Positions 1 through 17,500 of a DNA stretch of 64,000 bases are shown one piece after another. The translations under genes and the position numbers were made by a program. Under the pieces are notes generated by a model, which did no database searches, had not been told where the DNA came from, and was given only the letters and a program-made list of their open reading frames with translations. The stretch is taken from the NCBI GenBank assembly GCA_037389465.1, contig JAZARR010000154.1, forward strand, positions 1,798,001 to 1,862,000, written 5' to 3'. Position 1 is the stretch's first letter; every line of letters starts with the position of its first letter. Source of the stretch: Baylisascaris procyonis (lineage: Eukaryota; Nematoda; Chromadorea; Rhabditida; Ascarididae).

Positions 1-4502
<4,502 letters not shown>

Positions 4503-5349
4503 TGTATTGTATTGGACATGCAATTCAATGCTTTTTTTATCGCATAAATAGAGTCCGCATTCAGAAATTTCGGTTAATTTTTTATTTCCGCCATCAAGTG
4601 CTGAAAAATCTGACCAAGAACATTCGTTCAAGCGTATTATCTAGTACAGAAATAGATGCGAACTGGTAGGGAGTATAGGTAAGACTCTGCGCAATGCACA
4701 TTTAGTATAGATGGACGATTTTACTTCGCAAATGTTCACCGCCATGATATGTGGAGTTTAAAGAAAAAATGGAAGAAGCTGTAATTGTTTCCTGTAAAAG
4801 AAATACATTCGTTGCTATCAACACTTTCTCAGTTGAACCATCCAACAAATTGTGAAATCCATCGCTGCATTCTCTCATATGCCGCTCGCTATCTGCCTTT
4901 TTTGATCGAATTTCTCATGGTGGCGAAATCAACACATCATCTTCAAAAATATAAAAGATAGGCAGAATAACATAAACAATTTTTTTCGCATCGCCTTAGT
5001 CACTATCACCTTTTTATGTATTTTATATCGTTTAAAAGAGTGCATTATGGCGATGAAATGTCCACGCCTATGCATATTCGTTTTTGCTTATCTGTCTTTA
5101 TGTCCATCCGGTAGATGCACTCTTCCTCCGAATAATCTATTATAGCCAAAAAAGCAGCAATGATGAAATTTGTTGGGTTGAATATCGGAGATATTGGCAT
5201 CTAACTGACCTATGCAAACTGTCTCGCACTCTTTTTCGAGACACGTTGTAGACGAATTTAGATGCGGATGACAATATCGTTTCATATGGTAACATTATTT
5301 TGTTTGTTTATTATTGATCGCTGGTTCACGGAACTGACCGCTCAGCCGC

Positions 5350-5380
5350 GGAAATGCGGAGGCGCATATCGTGCCAGCGC
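5350..5380 (+). repeat. Dispersed short repeat, copy 1
   Basis: Core GGAAATGC followed by GCGCATATCGTGCCA. A close copy lies at 9430-9457 (+), an inverted copy at 45137-45167 (-) and a shorter match at 15955-15969 (+). No mobile-element ends were identified. Confidence 0.55.
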
Positions 5381-8300
5381 TGATGCGCTTTGCCAGTTCG
5401 CTTTGCAACGCAACCGACAGAAAGTGGGTGCAAATTTATTAGCACTTTCAGGTGCCTAGAGACTTTTCAAAGTTTAAAGAATGGTGCAGAGATGCAAAGT
5501 GTTATGTAGGAAATCATGTGATAGTTCACATTATACCCGCCAGGTTACTTAACTCTGTAACTACTGGACAGACATGCACAGACATACATTCTCGCAGACA
5601 CGATGTCCCTTATAAAGCACTTTTATAAATCAAGTTTTCTAATTCACATTACCAACACGTTCTACATGAACATATTCATTTGAAGAATTTGTGCTCACAT
5701 AGGTAGGATCATTTCTTTTACAAAGAGTGTATACGATGAAAAGCTATAGTGGAAGAAGTAAGATGTTGCTTAAAAGAGCGATTATTTGGGCATGAAGTTG
5801 TCTTTGACGTTGGTTTACGGCGTCTCATCAAAGCAACGCGTTTGCTCTATCACTGAGTGCATCCGAGATGAATCGAACCACAATTATTACCTCTCATATC
5901 GAACGCATTCTTTGGCGTCATTACAGAAGCTCTGCACTTATAAATCTTTGCAAAGTGAGTTTTAGTGGCATCAATGCACATGTTACCACCGTTGAGGTAT
6001 AGAATGCTAATGATCTTATGCTGCTCGGCAGTGACGTTAATCGATCGAGCGAATTTTTATGTGAAAGCACAACTTCAGTTGGTTTTTATAAATCGAAGTC
6101 CATTTGTCACCTTCCCCCTTTTTTTCGGTTGCCAAAAAAAAGAATTCGCTACATTTTGGAGATGAAAGTCTACTGGAAATGAAGTTCCGCTTTAACCGAA
6201 TGTCTTGTTCGGTTGCTGGCTCAACGAAATCCCATTCGGTTAATATCACTAGCGTTTAAGAGTGTGATATGAAAGTGCATATAAAGTGATTTTAAGCTAT
6301 AAGAAATCAGCATCCCATGATATTTGTAAAAGTATTTGCTAAGAATGATATAAAAGGCAAACGATACAAAATCGTCACAAAATATAATGCCGCGGAAAGC
6401 ATTTAAATTTCAACTTTTATTTTAAACAATTATAAATTAATTTCTATTTTCCTCATCTCTCATTGAAGCATTTAAGCATTTATCGCTATAAATGTTTCTA
6501 AGACTTATGAATAAAGTAGAAATTATAAATAAAGTATGAATGATAAGATTGCTTCACAAGAATACTTTATAAGATAAAAAAACGTTGGCAGTGAAAGAGT
6601 TTGTTTGTGCTGACTCGAATGTACTTTCATGCGAGTGTTGCACGATTCGCCGATCGAACGAAAACCACACTAATATTTACACATTTCTACTTCACATTAA
6701 CTCCTACTTTCCTTGCATCCTTGCAACTGTTCAAAAATCCGGTTATTTAAATGAACGATGCTTCCTGAGACCATTTCATTCCTTCCTCTTGCTCATCGTC
6801 CTGTCCTAACCTTCGAAAAATTGTTTTCATCATCTCCTTAACTTGTTTATGGTGAGTTCGTTCAATAAACTACGTTTGTTGTCCTCTTAGGTGATTGGAA
6901 GTGTGTAATAGGTTATGGCCTTTTTTGTTGTTGGATAATTTAATTAGAGCACATGATTCCTAATCAGAAAATTCTGTCAATCACAGCGTGTATTTTCCTC
7001 TTGAAACGAAATGCGACTAATCCTTACTTCATAGGATTAGATTAGAATATTTCATAGGAATGTTGTTGATGAATAGGCTAATAAATAATTTCTTGACGTC
7101 CTTATATCGACTATTAGGCTCGTTAGTTGAGAGTTGTTGAATCCGTTACAACGATATTTGAACTTGCTTAAATTTTTGTTATCAGTTGGAGTATGAGACT
7201 TTTCAGTATTTGAGGTTATTGACAGCCATAAATAATAAAGCTATACAAACGGTATGCATTGTTCGCTTATCAAAGACATTGAAATGGCATCTTGATCAAT
7301 GACGGAAACGATAGTCCGAATTTCGATCTTCCACATAGAGTCACGAGTTCTGTGATCCAACCTATATTCTGAGAAATTTACAATTGGGAACTCTTATACT
7401 CTCATAGAAAATAATATTTTTGAATGTGTGACAATGCTACTTTTAGCAGTGTTTATTTTTGTGACATATTGATAACAGCAAGTCCGTCACAGACATCGCA
7501 AATATTTCCCTATTCAAACATCCTAGAGCTAGTTACACAAGAAAGCTCGTCGTCGATGCACATTTAGAGCTTGAAAATGTTCAGATGAATATTTTCCCTC
7601 CTGTTTTTTTCCCCTTATATGTCCTTCTGGCTTTCCTTGCTAACCTTTCCAGCTTTGCATAAAACCTTAATCGTGGCCTTCACTTAGATGGTTTTCAGTC
7701 ATTTAGAGGAAATGTAGAAGGGTGGGACTTGTTCAAAAAAAAATGGAACCTATAATTGATGTTTTAGAATACTTTGATTTTGATGTTAAAGCATAAATAA
7801 TCGTTCCAACTGAATCGAAATCTCAGCTCAGTAATAAAGGAATATGAATTTGATGTACCTCCGTTCTAATTTCAGTTTTATATTTCTAAGGAGAGTTTGA
7901 ATTTATCGATTATCGATCCCCAATCGTTCTCTCTTGTAATGATAACATCCGTATATAGAGTGAAGGCAGTTCGATATATTGAGTTGTTTAATTAAAAGCT
8001 GAATTTAATTAAAAGATGTGTACGATCTTTGTTTGCCATCGTTGCACGCTGATGAAGTTCGTCGGGAACCATTAAAAGCATTTAAAAGTTGGCAATGGTT
8101 ATTTTCAAGATTCCCGTTAAAATAAATATTTTTGCAAATATGATCTGAATAATCACTCACAAGAAATTTCTTCAAAAATAGCAAATTGCTGTGAACTTTG
8201 GCAAGTATTCCGACAACAAATTGATATTGCGATAGGTTGAACAAAAATGAAGACTATTAAATTTTCTCAACAAGTTATTGGTACACAGAAGTCCGTAATA

Positions 8301-9429
8301 TTTTCGCTCAATAGTTCGCAGTTACCATTTGCAAAGATGATAGCCATTACATGACTGGAAATACTAAGGTTACTTTCTAAAGAGGTGGACACTTTTACAA
8401 ACTAATTTTTATTAAGAAAATTATAGCAGTAAGAATAGTGTCTAAATTACGCTTTATAACAACCACATCACTTGATTTTTGAGACAACATTGAATCAATT
8501 TGCATATTTTGCTCTATTATAATATTTTGACTCCATAAATATTTACAACGAAGGTATTTTGCTTCATTACTATAAGTTTGTAATATTCAGATAGCCAGCA
8601 ACTTCCCACCACACAAATGCTTTATTAAATTTCTACTAATTCATTTGTCAGAAATTCTCATAGTTAATTTCTCATGGTTTCTTGCACAGTTGTTATTCGC
8701 TGTCGAAAATTTGCATATGCAAGATATGCTTGTATGACTGTGTCTTTCTGCCCAGTAATCTCAACTCGAGAACTGCCGAAGATAGAGTTAAGAAATTTCG
8801 TGGATATATTTCACATCATAAGATAACATGTTCTGTAAAACGCTTTGATCCATCAGCCATGAAAGGAGATATAAATCTTTGAATATGGGAAAAAATTTCA
8901 CGTTATTCTGCGCATAGAAAAAGTTGAAATGTAAATGGAATTATTACGCATGGGCTGAATTCTATGATACTGATCGCTGAGGGGAGCAGCGAATAAAATG
9001 TCGTGCCATTTTCTTCGGACTATTTCATTAATTTTGCTCATCGTTGATTGATTATTGAATCTTTTTGCAAATCGTTGCAAAAATGCATTAGGACAATTTA
9101 TGTTGAGTGGATTGACTTTGTGGAATGCCAAATAAATGGCACTGAATTTCGATGCGTAAAGTCTGCACTACTCAACGATCTTTTATCCTCACTTTGGCTT
9201 CGGTCAGTCCTCGGATTGATTTTTTGGTGAATTGATTAATCACTATCACTTCGTCTAATCTCTCGAGTGATTCTCTGCATCAGTTATTGAAAGATTCCAT
9301 GAAATTCTGGATCACGGTCACATGTGGCTCACGAATGAATTCGCTAGAGAAAGTTCATTTGGCTCGATCTCATAGCAGCGCCATTATTTTGCATTTTATC
9401 GTGTTTGATCAGTAGCTAATTAAGTAATC

Positions 9430-9457
9430 GGAAATGCAAGGGCGCATATCGTTCCAA
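9430..9457 (+). repeat. Dispersed short repeat, copy 2
   Basis: GGAAATGC then GGGCGCATATCGTTCCA; differs from copy 1 at a few positions. Confidence 0.55.
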
Positions 9458-10594
9458 CTATCCGCTTTTTGCATTTGTTGAATGGCAAGTTTTGCATCAG
9501 CGAACAGAGTTTCGCACACCTTTTCTCTTAGCGAAGGTTTTATTAATCACCCATATGTAACGCAAAGCAGAATCATCCATATCTTATAAAAATGAATGTG
9601 CATGCATATGTTCCAATTACTCACCATTTAATGTTAGAGCGCACAATAGCATTTGCTATCTTCCAGTATTCTTTACTTTTATATCAATCAATAAAATCGT
9701 AAAGAGGAGATGAGGAGATCGCCGAACTTTATCTGCAAACTTCTGCAAACTTTACTGCAAACTTTACTAAATAAACGAATTAAAATTTCGTGAACTGAAG
9801 CGAATTTTTGGAAATTTTGATACTTTTGAAAATACTTATTTAATTTTGCAAAAACGATACTTATAGATTTTTCGACTGCTTTTGCCAAATAAGAAATTAA
9901 TAATATTGAGAAAATTATTTAGAGACTGCGAAGAGAAATTTAGAGATTCTACCTAGAATTCAGAGATTCTATAGATGAGGAGTTTGGGGATGGATGCGCA
10001 AGCTGCATGAGTTCTGACTGTGTGCGTGACGAATCAACTGATAGCGAATGATTGCTGCTAATCGTTGAAGTCATTGCAAATAACGGAAGGCATAATAATT
10101 TAGTGATGTTGACAGAATAAGGATGTTATTCAATAATGAACTGAAAGAATTAGAATGTGAATGAAGGAAGAAACCAGTCCTGCATTGCTCACCTGATGAG
10201 GAATGCCGGCATGTTCTCTTTAACGAATCTTTTAGCACCATGAAGTTGGGCGCTACCTTTGAAGAAAACGACAAGATCACTTACGGCGAACGGATGATCC
10301 TCAAGACGACCCAATAAAACGAAAGTTTCAGCTCAAACTCTTTCGAGTAGAAAGTCTGTGCAATAATCAGAAATATATATCGGCTATTTTGAATTCCATG
10401 AACTCGAATATCCGACGAAATTGAATTATGTCGTAAACTAAAATTACAGGCTAGAGGAATCAGCACTAATTAGTGAATATTGACTAAAATGGTGACAGCA
10501 GATGATAGTTCTTGCACAGCAAATACCTCTCATCGGTGATATTATCACTCGAAATTGTGTGTATGATTATATCTATTGCTAGCTTTGCATATTT

Positions 10595-10613
10595 TTAGCA
10601 GGTAACCTGCTAA
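10595..10613. repeat. Perfect inverted repeat, 9-bp arms
   Basis: TTAGCAGGT-A-ACCTGCTAA: 9-base arms with a one-base centre. It could be a dimer-binding site or a chance palindrome; there is no nearby gene to link it to. Confidence 0.5.
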
Positions 10614-12499
10614 GTAAATCTCAATTTGTTATTGTAGATTGGCAGGTGGGCGCATACACAAACTGATAGGCTGAGTAATGTTGTTTCTGCTTACTGAATT
10701 TTATGGTTTCCGCCTATGAATTTTCTTTTTATCTGCCTATATTCATAATAGCGATTTTTTTGTTTTGATCAATGCTATTATAATAAATGATACGGCTTGT
10801 AGTCTAGACATTATTATTGGAGCAAAGTATGTGGCTGATTAAATATGGTTCATATTAAAAAGTTACCTATAACAAGAGGCGAAATTTAACAAATCTTACC
10901 TTACAGTAATAGTTTAAAATAATAGGAAGTAAACTCGTAATTGCTTTAACATTTACAAGTGATTTCACTTTGCTATAGGGTTTTTAATTCTCTTATTATT
11001 TCTCCTCTTATGCCTGATTTTTTGCTAAATTTTTTTGTGAAAAATGCTGGGTTTTTTCAAGTTATTTGATTAAGCTAATTTTTCTAATCATCGAGTGTTT
11101 TATTATTTCTAGATCTGAAGAATAAGCATAATACAACTGAACTTGCTTCACTGTTTCCTTTCCACTAATTCATTGATTAGATGCGCATCAGTTTAAACAC
11201 TTGTATCCTGTTAGGCTCGATCGCTATTTAAATGGCTTACTCTGAAGTCCTTCTCATTGGAGTCATCTTTGCACGTTTTATACATTTTTAACATATTGCA
11301 CCGCAGTTGTTCTGCGCCCTCTCTCTTTACTGCAGCACATTGAGAAATAAATTTTTTCACTCTTCTTACAAATGCACTTCGCAGCATTCCATCTCCCCCT
11401 TTACTCCCACCCCCTCCCAAATCACGCTACGCCAATTTTCGAGGTTCTTTTCCTCCATAGCAATTCCGCTCCAAGCTCGTCCTTGACACGACTTTTATCT
11501 CTACTGCAAAAAATAAATAAATAAATAAATTACAAATATTCAACTCAGCCTAATGCTAACCCCTAATATTTAACTTCGAATAATACAAAAGATAGAAAAT
11601 TTCTCTTCATTGATGAGGAAAATGATTCGAAATTAGTAATCCTCGTGCAAAATATTTCACTTGCAAATTTTTTAGTGAGCAAGTTCCCTTCTGAAAGCTA
11701 TTACAGGTTTCGCTTCTATTTGTCTGTGTTCAGACATTTTTGTTTATCTGTCTGTTCGGTTTTTAATGAGGGCCACTAAAATTATAGTGGGGTGTAGTCT
11801 CATCAAATATAGATCTCTCGCACTGAATTTTAACTTCATTCAGAAGAAAAGTTAAAGATACTAAACGGACTTGAAAACTTATATGGATTTTGCAATTGGT
11901 AGTGACCCATTCAAAAACGTGCTAAGTCGATAAATACAATTTTTTAATGGAATTTTATGAGAACAGCATTAGTTGTTCATAGAAATTTGAAAGCATACGA
12001 GTGTGTATTTCCACATATTTCATTATTAGTCGACAGTTTATGAAACTGGCTGACCTGATGCACCAGAACTGAAAAAACAAAAAAAAAAACAGAGGCGTAT
12101 ATTCTACTATCAACCTTGGCAGGCTTTTCCGTTTCTTTTGAGCAGGCCAGATCAACGGAAAGATGCATTCGTGCAGGTAATGTAAAGAACTAGTGAATAA
12201 TTTTAAATATTTGCATATTTTTCTTATGCAAAAGAACATGTAAACACAGAAGGCCTTCACAAGTGAAGGCGATAGAAAAATTCGCAACATGAAGTTGCAC
12301 AACTTCTAGTGTTCCTTGTTTACTCATGAGCGCTTTCAGTGCATAGTTCTTGTTCATAGTTTAATCCTATTGTATTTCGTTTTCAGAATACTACGAACTT
12401 TGTTTGGTTGAGAAAGACAAATCAATTTTGCCTACATCGAAATTAATTCATAATGTGCTTTGTTCAAATTTGTGCGCTTAAATAAGCTACAATGCCTAC

Positions 12500-12960
12500 A
12501 CTCATTTGAAGAAACATTGTGAGGAGTGCTTTAAACATTTCTTAAGACTGACTTCTTGTGCAAGCGTAATATCACTTTTTTTTCGTAGACAACCCTCTTG
12601 CATTTCTCACAAACTGTTTGCGTCAATGGTGAGCATATGTTCTTCAGGGATGCCCTTTTTTCTATCCAAAGAATCTGCCATTAAACTCTGCAGGGCTTCT
12701 CCTACCACGTGTTCTATTTATTCGCCTGATCTTACGACACAACTCCAGTAGATCCTATCTCCGCTTCATCCGTTCCTTCTCCATAGGACCCTCTGCTCTG
12801 TAAAGTAAAGCCTGTGCTTATCGAAGACGTTGTTTCTGTTTTCGAATGTCTTTTAAGGTCATCAGTGAGAGAATTTGAAATTCAGCTCGACTTCTTTCTA
12901 CCTGCTGCCGTCTACTCTGTTTAGGTAGTGAAACTAGAAATGTCTAAAAATTCTCAATCA
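12500..12960 (-). pseudogene. Coding-like minus-strand tract, broken frames, unrecognised
   Basis: Successive minus-strand blocks read like protein but in different frames: AEFQILSLMTLKDIRKQKQR, then ALQSLMADSLDRKKGIPEEH, then CEKCKRVVYEKKVILRLHKK. Splice-like acceptors (e.g. CTTTACTTTACAG) occur between some of them. The last block has the CxxC and a spaced His of a zinc finger but lacks the second His. Either exons of an unknown gene or a decayed copy; I cannot name a family. Confidence 0.3.
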
Positions 12961-13624
12961 ATGGGATAACGGTTAAAGAATCTGGCTGTCTGCATAAAAA
13001 TTCAGCTTATATAAGGGTGCTGCACAGAATGAACTGCTTATAAAATTCCTACAAGAATCGCTGCAATTTTTTAATATAGAGGGAGGGATATATTCAATAA
13101 GATAGCAGCATCATAATTAACGAGGTTATATCTAAAATAGCACTGCTCCGAAAAACTTTTGCTGTCATCTTGAGAAGCAAAATAACAGCAAAACCGATAC
13201 TGCGGCAAAAGTTGTGCCAGTTGCCGTAAACTTCTTGATTTTGATTACAATTTTCGAAGCGCATTCTGTTAGCACATTGCTTGATGGCACTTTTGAGATT
13301 TGGATACTTGAACGGCATTTTAGTGAAAGCTCTTGAAAAAATTATATTGCCTTAAACCTTAATGAACACTGCAGGCAATCTCATTTGGTCTGTTGAAACG
13401 CTAATCTCATATGGCGTATTGAAAGGCTCCTAATGAAAAAGAAATACCCCACTGTTTATTCATACCTTAAAAAACGTGCTCTTTGCAAGGTCACTGCCAT
13501 CCGTTCTATTCGGTTTTTCTTTTTCCTTTTTTGCGGCTCCTAGTCATTCTCAACTCACCTATGACGGGAAGGGACAATTTAGAAAAAGCTTCACATGACC
13601 TTCTTTTCACTGTCTATTGCATAG

Positions 13625-13939
13625 TTGACGTCCTGGCAAAATTTGTTTGTTAACGTCTTCTTTGCTGATCGAATAAAGCGTCTTTCTTGTTCGATCCTAA
13701 AGAGCCAAACTGAAACCACTCGATATACAGACGTGGCGTTATCACAATGTACTCTTGCTAAAACTAGGAAAAAACATCAAAGCATTGAAACGCCGCCTAG
13801 TCGCGCCCTTAGAAACCGACTGGTTAAGAATCAGCATTTAAATATACTTTTTTATGCCACAGTCGACCGACTATACAGCCAGTTTTTCACATGTAAATTC
13901 TATGTCAGTTGTAGACATCAGAAACCCTCGGGTGCATAG
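13625..13939 (+). other. Open frame of 104 codons, unrecognised
   Basis: Plus-strand frame starting at a TTG next to an acceptor-like TTGCATAG. Contains KTRKKHQSIETPPSRALRNR. No domain recognised. Length is close to what chance allows in this much sequence, so support is weak. Confidence 0.2.
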
Positions 13940-14104
13940 TAAATTTTGTGCTCCCATCTTCGACGATCCTCGCGTTCTTCTTCCTCAAAAATTTCTGGAA
14001 GTTGCATAAAACGCAGAGTTCTTCCTTGAATGTGAACTCAGTTTTTCAACATTCTGTTCCTTGAATCTGGATGCAAATTTGCATCATATCCAGAAACATC
14101 TGAA

Positions 14105-14508
14105 CTAACAACATATATGCTTGTTTATAAGAGATGAAGAAACTCCCATTAGCAAGCGATTCAACGGACTGCACTTGTGAAAGTACACGTTCACAGTTGC
14201 ACGATGATCGATGATGCCCCGTAGCGGTATATTGGCTAGCAAGCCGATGGATCGCACATCCTCTCTCAAATGCCTCTCAACGCACACTCTCTCTTCCACA
14301 AAAATCGCAGACTGCAATCCTTTCGTTTTGCACACATCGGCTTCCTCCTCTCGTTGTGTGAACTCTCTAACATCGATATAACTGCTTCACTGTGCTCCTG
14401 AAATAGTCTATGATGGTTGCACATGTCGGGCACTCTCACGGACTCCATCCAATATAATCCATTCTGGTGCGTACTCAGCGTCATCCTTCTAGAACATGTG
14501 GGATACAT
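14105..14508 (-). other. Coding-like minus-strand tract in two overlapping frames
   Basis: Two frames (14508-14266 and 14335-14105) read as protein-like text, with a change of frame in the overlap: ...MCNHHRLFQEHSEAVISMLE, then VCKTKGLQSAIFVEERVCVE and IDHRATVNVYFHKCSPLNRL. A frameshifted relic or an exon with an unseen intron; family unknown. Confidence 0.25.
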
Positions 14509-14519
14509 TGAGGTCTATG

Positions 14520-17500
14520 TGCCAGTTGACGTAGTTCGTTGAGCAGTTTTTCCGTTCGTTTCTTAGTTTTCAGCGCTCATTTCGATTACGTTGGTCGGTA
14601 GGCATTACAGTCTAAAACTGACGGAGTGTAAAGTACAGTATGAATTTTTTACGATTTTTTTTTAAATTAGCCAAATTTTTCTCAGATATTGAATTCTTTT
14701 TTCGAAGCTGACATATTATCTAATTTATATTATTCAATTCAATTAACCAAATATTCAATATTACGTGAACATTCAAGACCACGATAAGCAGCGATACTTT
14801 CGGGAGAAGCTGTAATGAAGGTAAAGGCGACATTGTAACGAAAGCAACGAAATTCTCGACCACGTAACTTCAGTTTATCATTGACTGACTTTCCTATGTG
14901 CTCAAGATCATAATTCGTTTTAATCTTTCAGTTTTTGTGTGCCGCTTACATAATGATTTCCTAGACTATAAGCCAATAAACCGTTAGCCGTAATGATAAG
15001 CCTTATCACCTTTATCACTTCCATTCCACCACTTTTTATGCATTTTTCACCAATCTCTCTAAAAGAAGCATTCTTCATTCTTAAGTTAGCATTGATTCCA
15101 CCATTCCTAAAATTCGACAGAATTTAATTTATCTATGCGATGTATTTTCACAGAATTTCTGAAAATTTCATTCCATTTCGTTAAACATCGGTTCTTATAT
15201 CATATTATCGCACAAGTGCACATTATTTGCCTCATTAAATTCAAATTTCGCTGCTATTAGTACTGCGAAGAGAATTTTTCGAACAATTTTTCGGTGTTAT
15301 TTTTCAGTCAATGCACGTAGCCACCAATCGATGCATTCGAGTGCAATTCAGCGCAATGCTAACATCAGTGCTTCTCATCGTTTCAATCGAGCGTTTATTT
15401 CATACGCTTTTTAGCATTTTTTTTGCCGCACATTTGATAGGCGTTTAATGCTTGAATTAATATATCCTGATGCGGCTTTCATAAGTTCATATTGAACTGC
15501 AAATTAACATTTTTTCTTTTCATAATAAATTATCACGCTTCAGAGTTATATCACTGAAATGGCAGTGGTGCCTAATGATGACTCGAACGCATTGTCGATG
15601 GAATTTTGCAGAATCAATTAAATTTACCTATTTTGTTGTTTGATGCAAAAAAAATGCTAATTTACACTCGGCGGGTCACTACAGTTATTCAACTTCATTC
15701 CAATTGATCATTTTCTTCAGGGATGATTTACATTCGTACTTCCCATAAAATTCGCAAATCACTTTTGTGCTCTAAGTGATTGAGGTCCGAAGTGTGGCCT
15801 TAACCGATATGTAAGTAAAAAAACCTAACTTTTTAGATCAAGACTAGTATAACTGATTCGAGTGATATAGATGAAGATCATTCTGATTATAACTGTAGCC
15901 ACTTCTCCCTTAAAGACTTCTGCTATTAGTTATTCGATTTCCAGGCTATAAAAAGCACATATCGTGCCATCACACTATCGTGTATCCTCGATTGTTCCAC
16001 TAATGTCTTCAATTGACACATCAACGGCAGGTGCTCCGGTTTTTTTTGCCTTAAGGAGCACTTTCGTTTCAATTTCCGGTTCCACGTTCCCCATTCGCGC
16101 CCTTACGTGAAGCCTCAGTTGTCACAAACGAAAACATTGAAAGTCGTTCTCTATCGCAAATTCTGGCACACACTGTCCATTTTTGTGATATGTGGAATGA
16201 GAAGCAAAAAAAAGGAGTGAAATGGATTTCATTGTTTTTGTCGACCTCCATTTAGAAATCGTCAATTGAGGTGCAAAAGATAGCTTGGAAACGAGCGCAT
16301 TTTCGAAGAAGTAAATGGAATTTTCAGTTAAAAATGTGCGTTTGAGGGGAAAAACATGCGTAACACATTTTAAGGGACCCATGGAGAGTGGTGATAGCAA
16401 TGAATCACCGGATCCTTGCGCAGTTTATTTTCGACTGGGCTTTGTCGGTGAATTCTGGTTTGTGCTTAGTTCCATTATGCTGTCTAATTTTTCTCATGGC
16501 TTTGTGCCATCGATTGTTCCTCCTCATTTGCTCATAGATTTTCCATCACTGTGAAGAAGGGGAGAGAGACGTCGGGGGAAGGAAGCTCATGTATAGATTT
16601 CGGGTTGAAAGATTTCGGGTTGAAAAATTTCCTCATTCTCCTTAAATTTTTCCTTTCGCTTTTCTTCGCATGACAATTTCCCTAATAATTCTTTTTTGAA
16701 AACTGAAATTGGAATCTCAACTATTGCTAATAGTCTGTGAATTAATTTCTCAACTCTTATTTCTTTTCCTTGACTTTTTTGACTTTTATCTCATCTCCTC
16801 CTTTTTTTAATGCTCACAAAGGTTGATAGTGCATTTTTCCACTTTCAACTCCCTCTCAAATTTCTCGTTTATCTCTCTTCAAGTTTTTTTTTTTCATTTT
16901 ACTGTCTAAAAACTAGTTTTCCAGTTCTTTTAGTTTCAGATCCCATTAGTCGTTCCAAATTTTTTACCTGTCCATATTTCAGCATCATCCTTTTCGCTCT
17001 AAAAATTTAATTAACGGAAATTGGTTTGATGTAGTCACTTGTCACGAGGACAGCCTATTCACTCTATGCTTCGAATGAATAAACACATGCGCACTGAGAA
17101 TGGAAACAAAATGCATTGAGATAATATTAGATGTGAGCAAATCCATGAATCGCATCTCTCAATGGATGTTTCGGTGTCACACCAGAAACTGATGTTTGCT
17201 TTCTTTATCTATAACGACAATGAACATCGCTATTACATTGCATTATGCATTTATATTTTAAAATGTTGCGAATTGAGAATTTGCATTATTATAAGTGAAT
17301 ACTGATGGAAATCACATCAAATTGCAATCATCATCATGAAATGGTCAATTGTCTTAGGCTGAAAGATTTTTTGGTTGAAAATTTTGAAGTGAATAGTCTT
17401 AGCACCTTCGCATTGATATACGCATATGGAAATGAAATTCGTTTTTATTCACATTGATTGATATAGCGTTATGTTTTCTTGCTATCACTTATATCATTGA

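Noticed and set aside
5866..5880. Possible tRNA B-box (GGTTCGATTCA on the minus strand)
   Set aside because: No matching A-box or cloverleaf arms at the right distance.
15318..15452. Small frame after a good acceptor with a hydrophobic, GPCR-like segment (LTSVLLIVSIERLFHTLF)
   Set aside because: Only 45 codons, no neighbouring receptor exons; resemblance is too slight.
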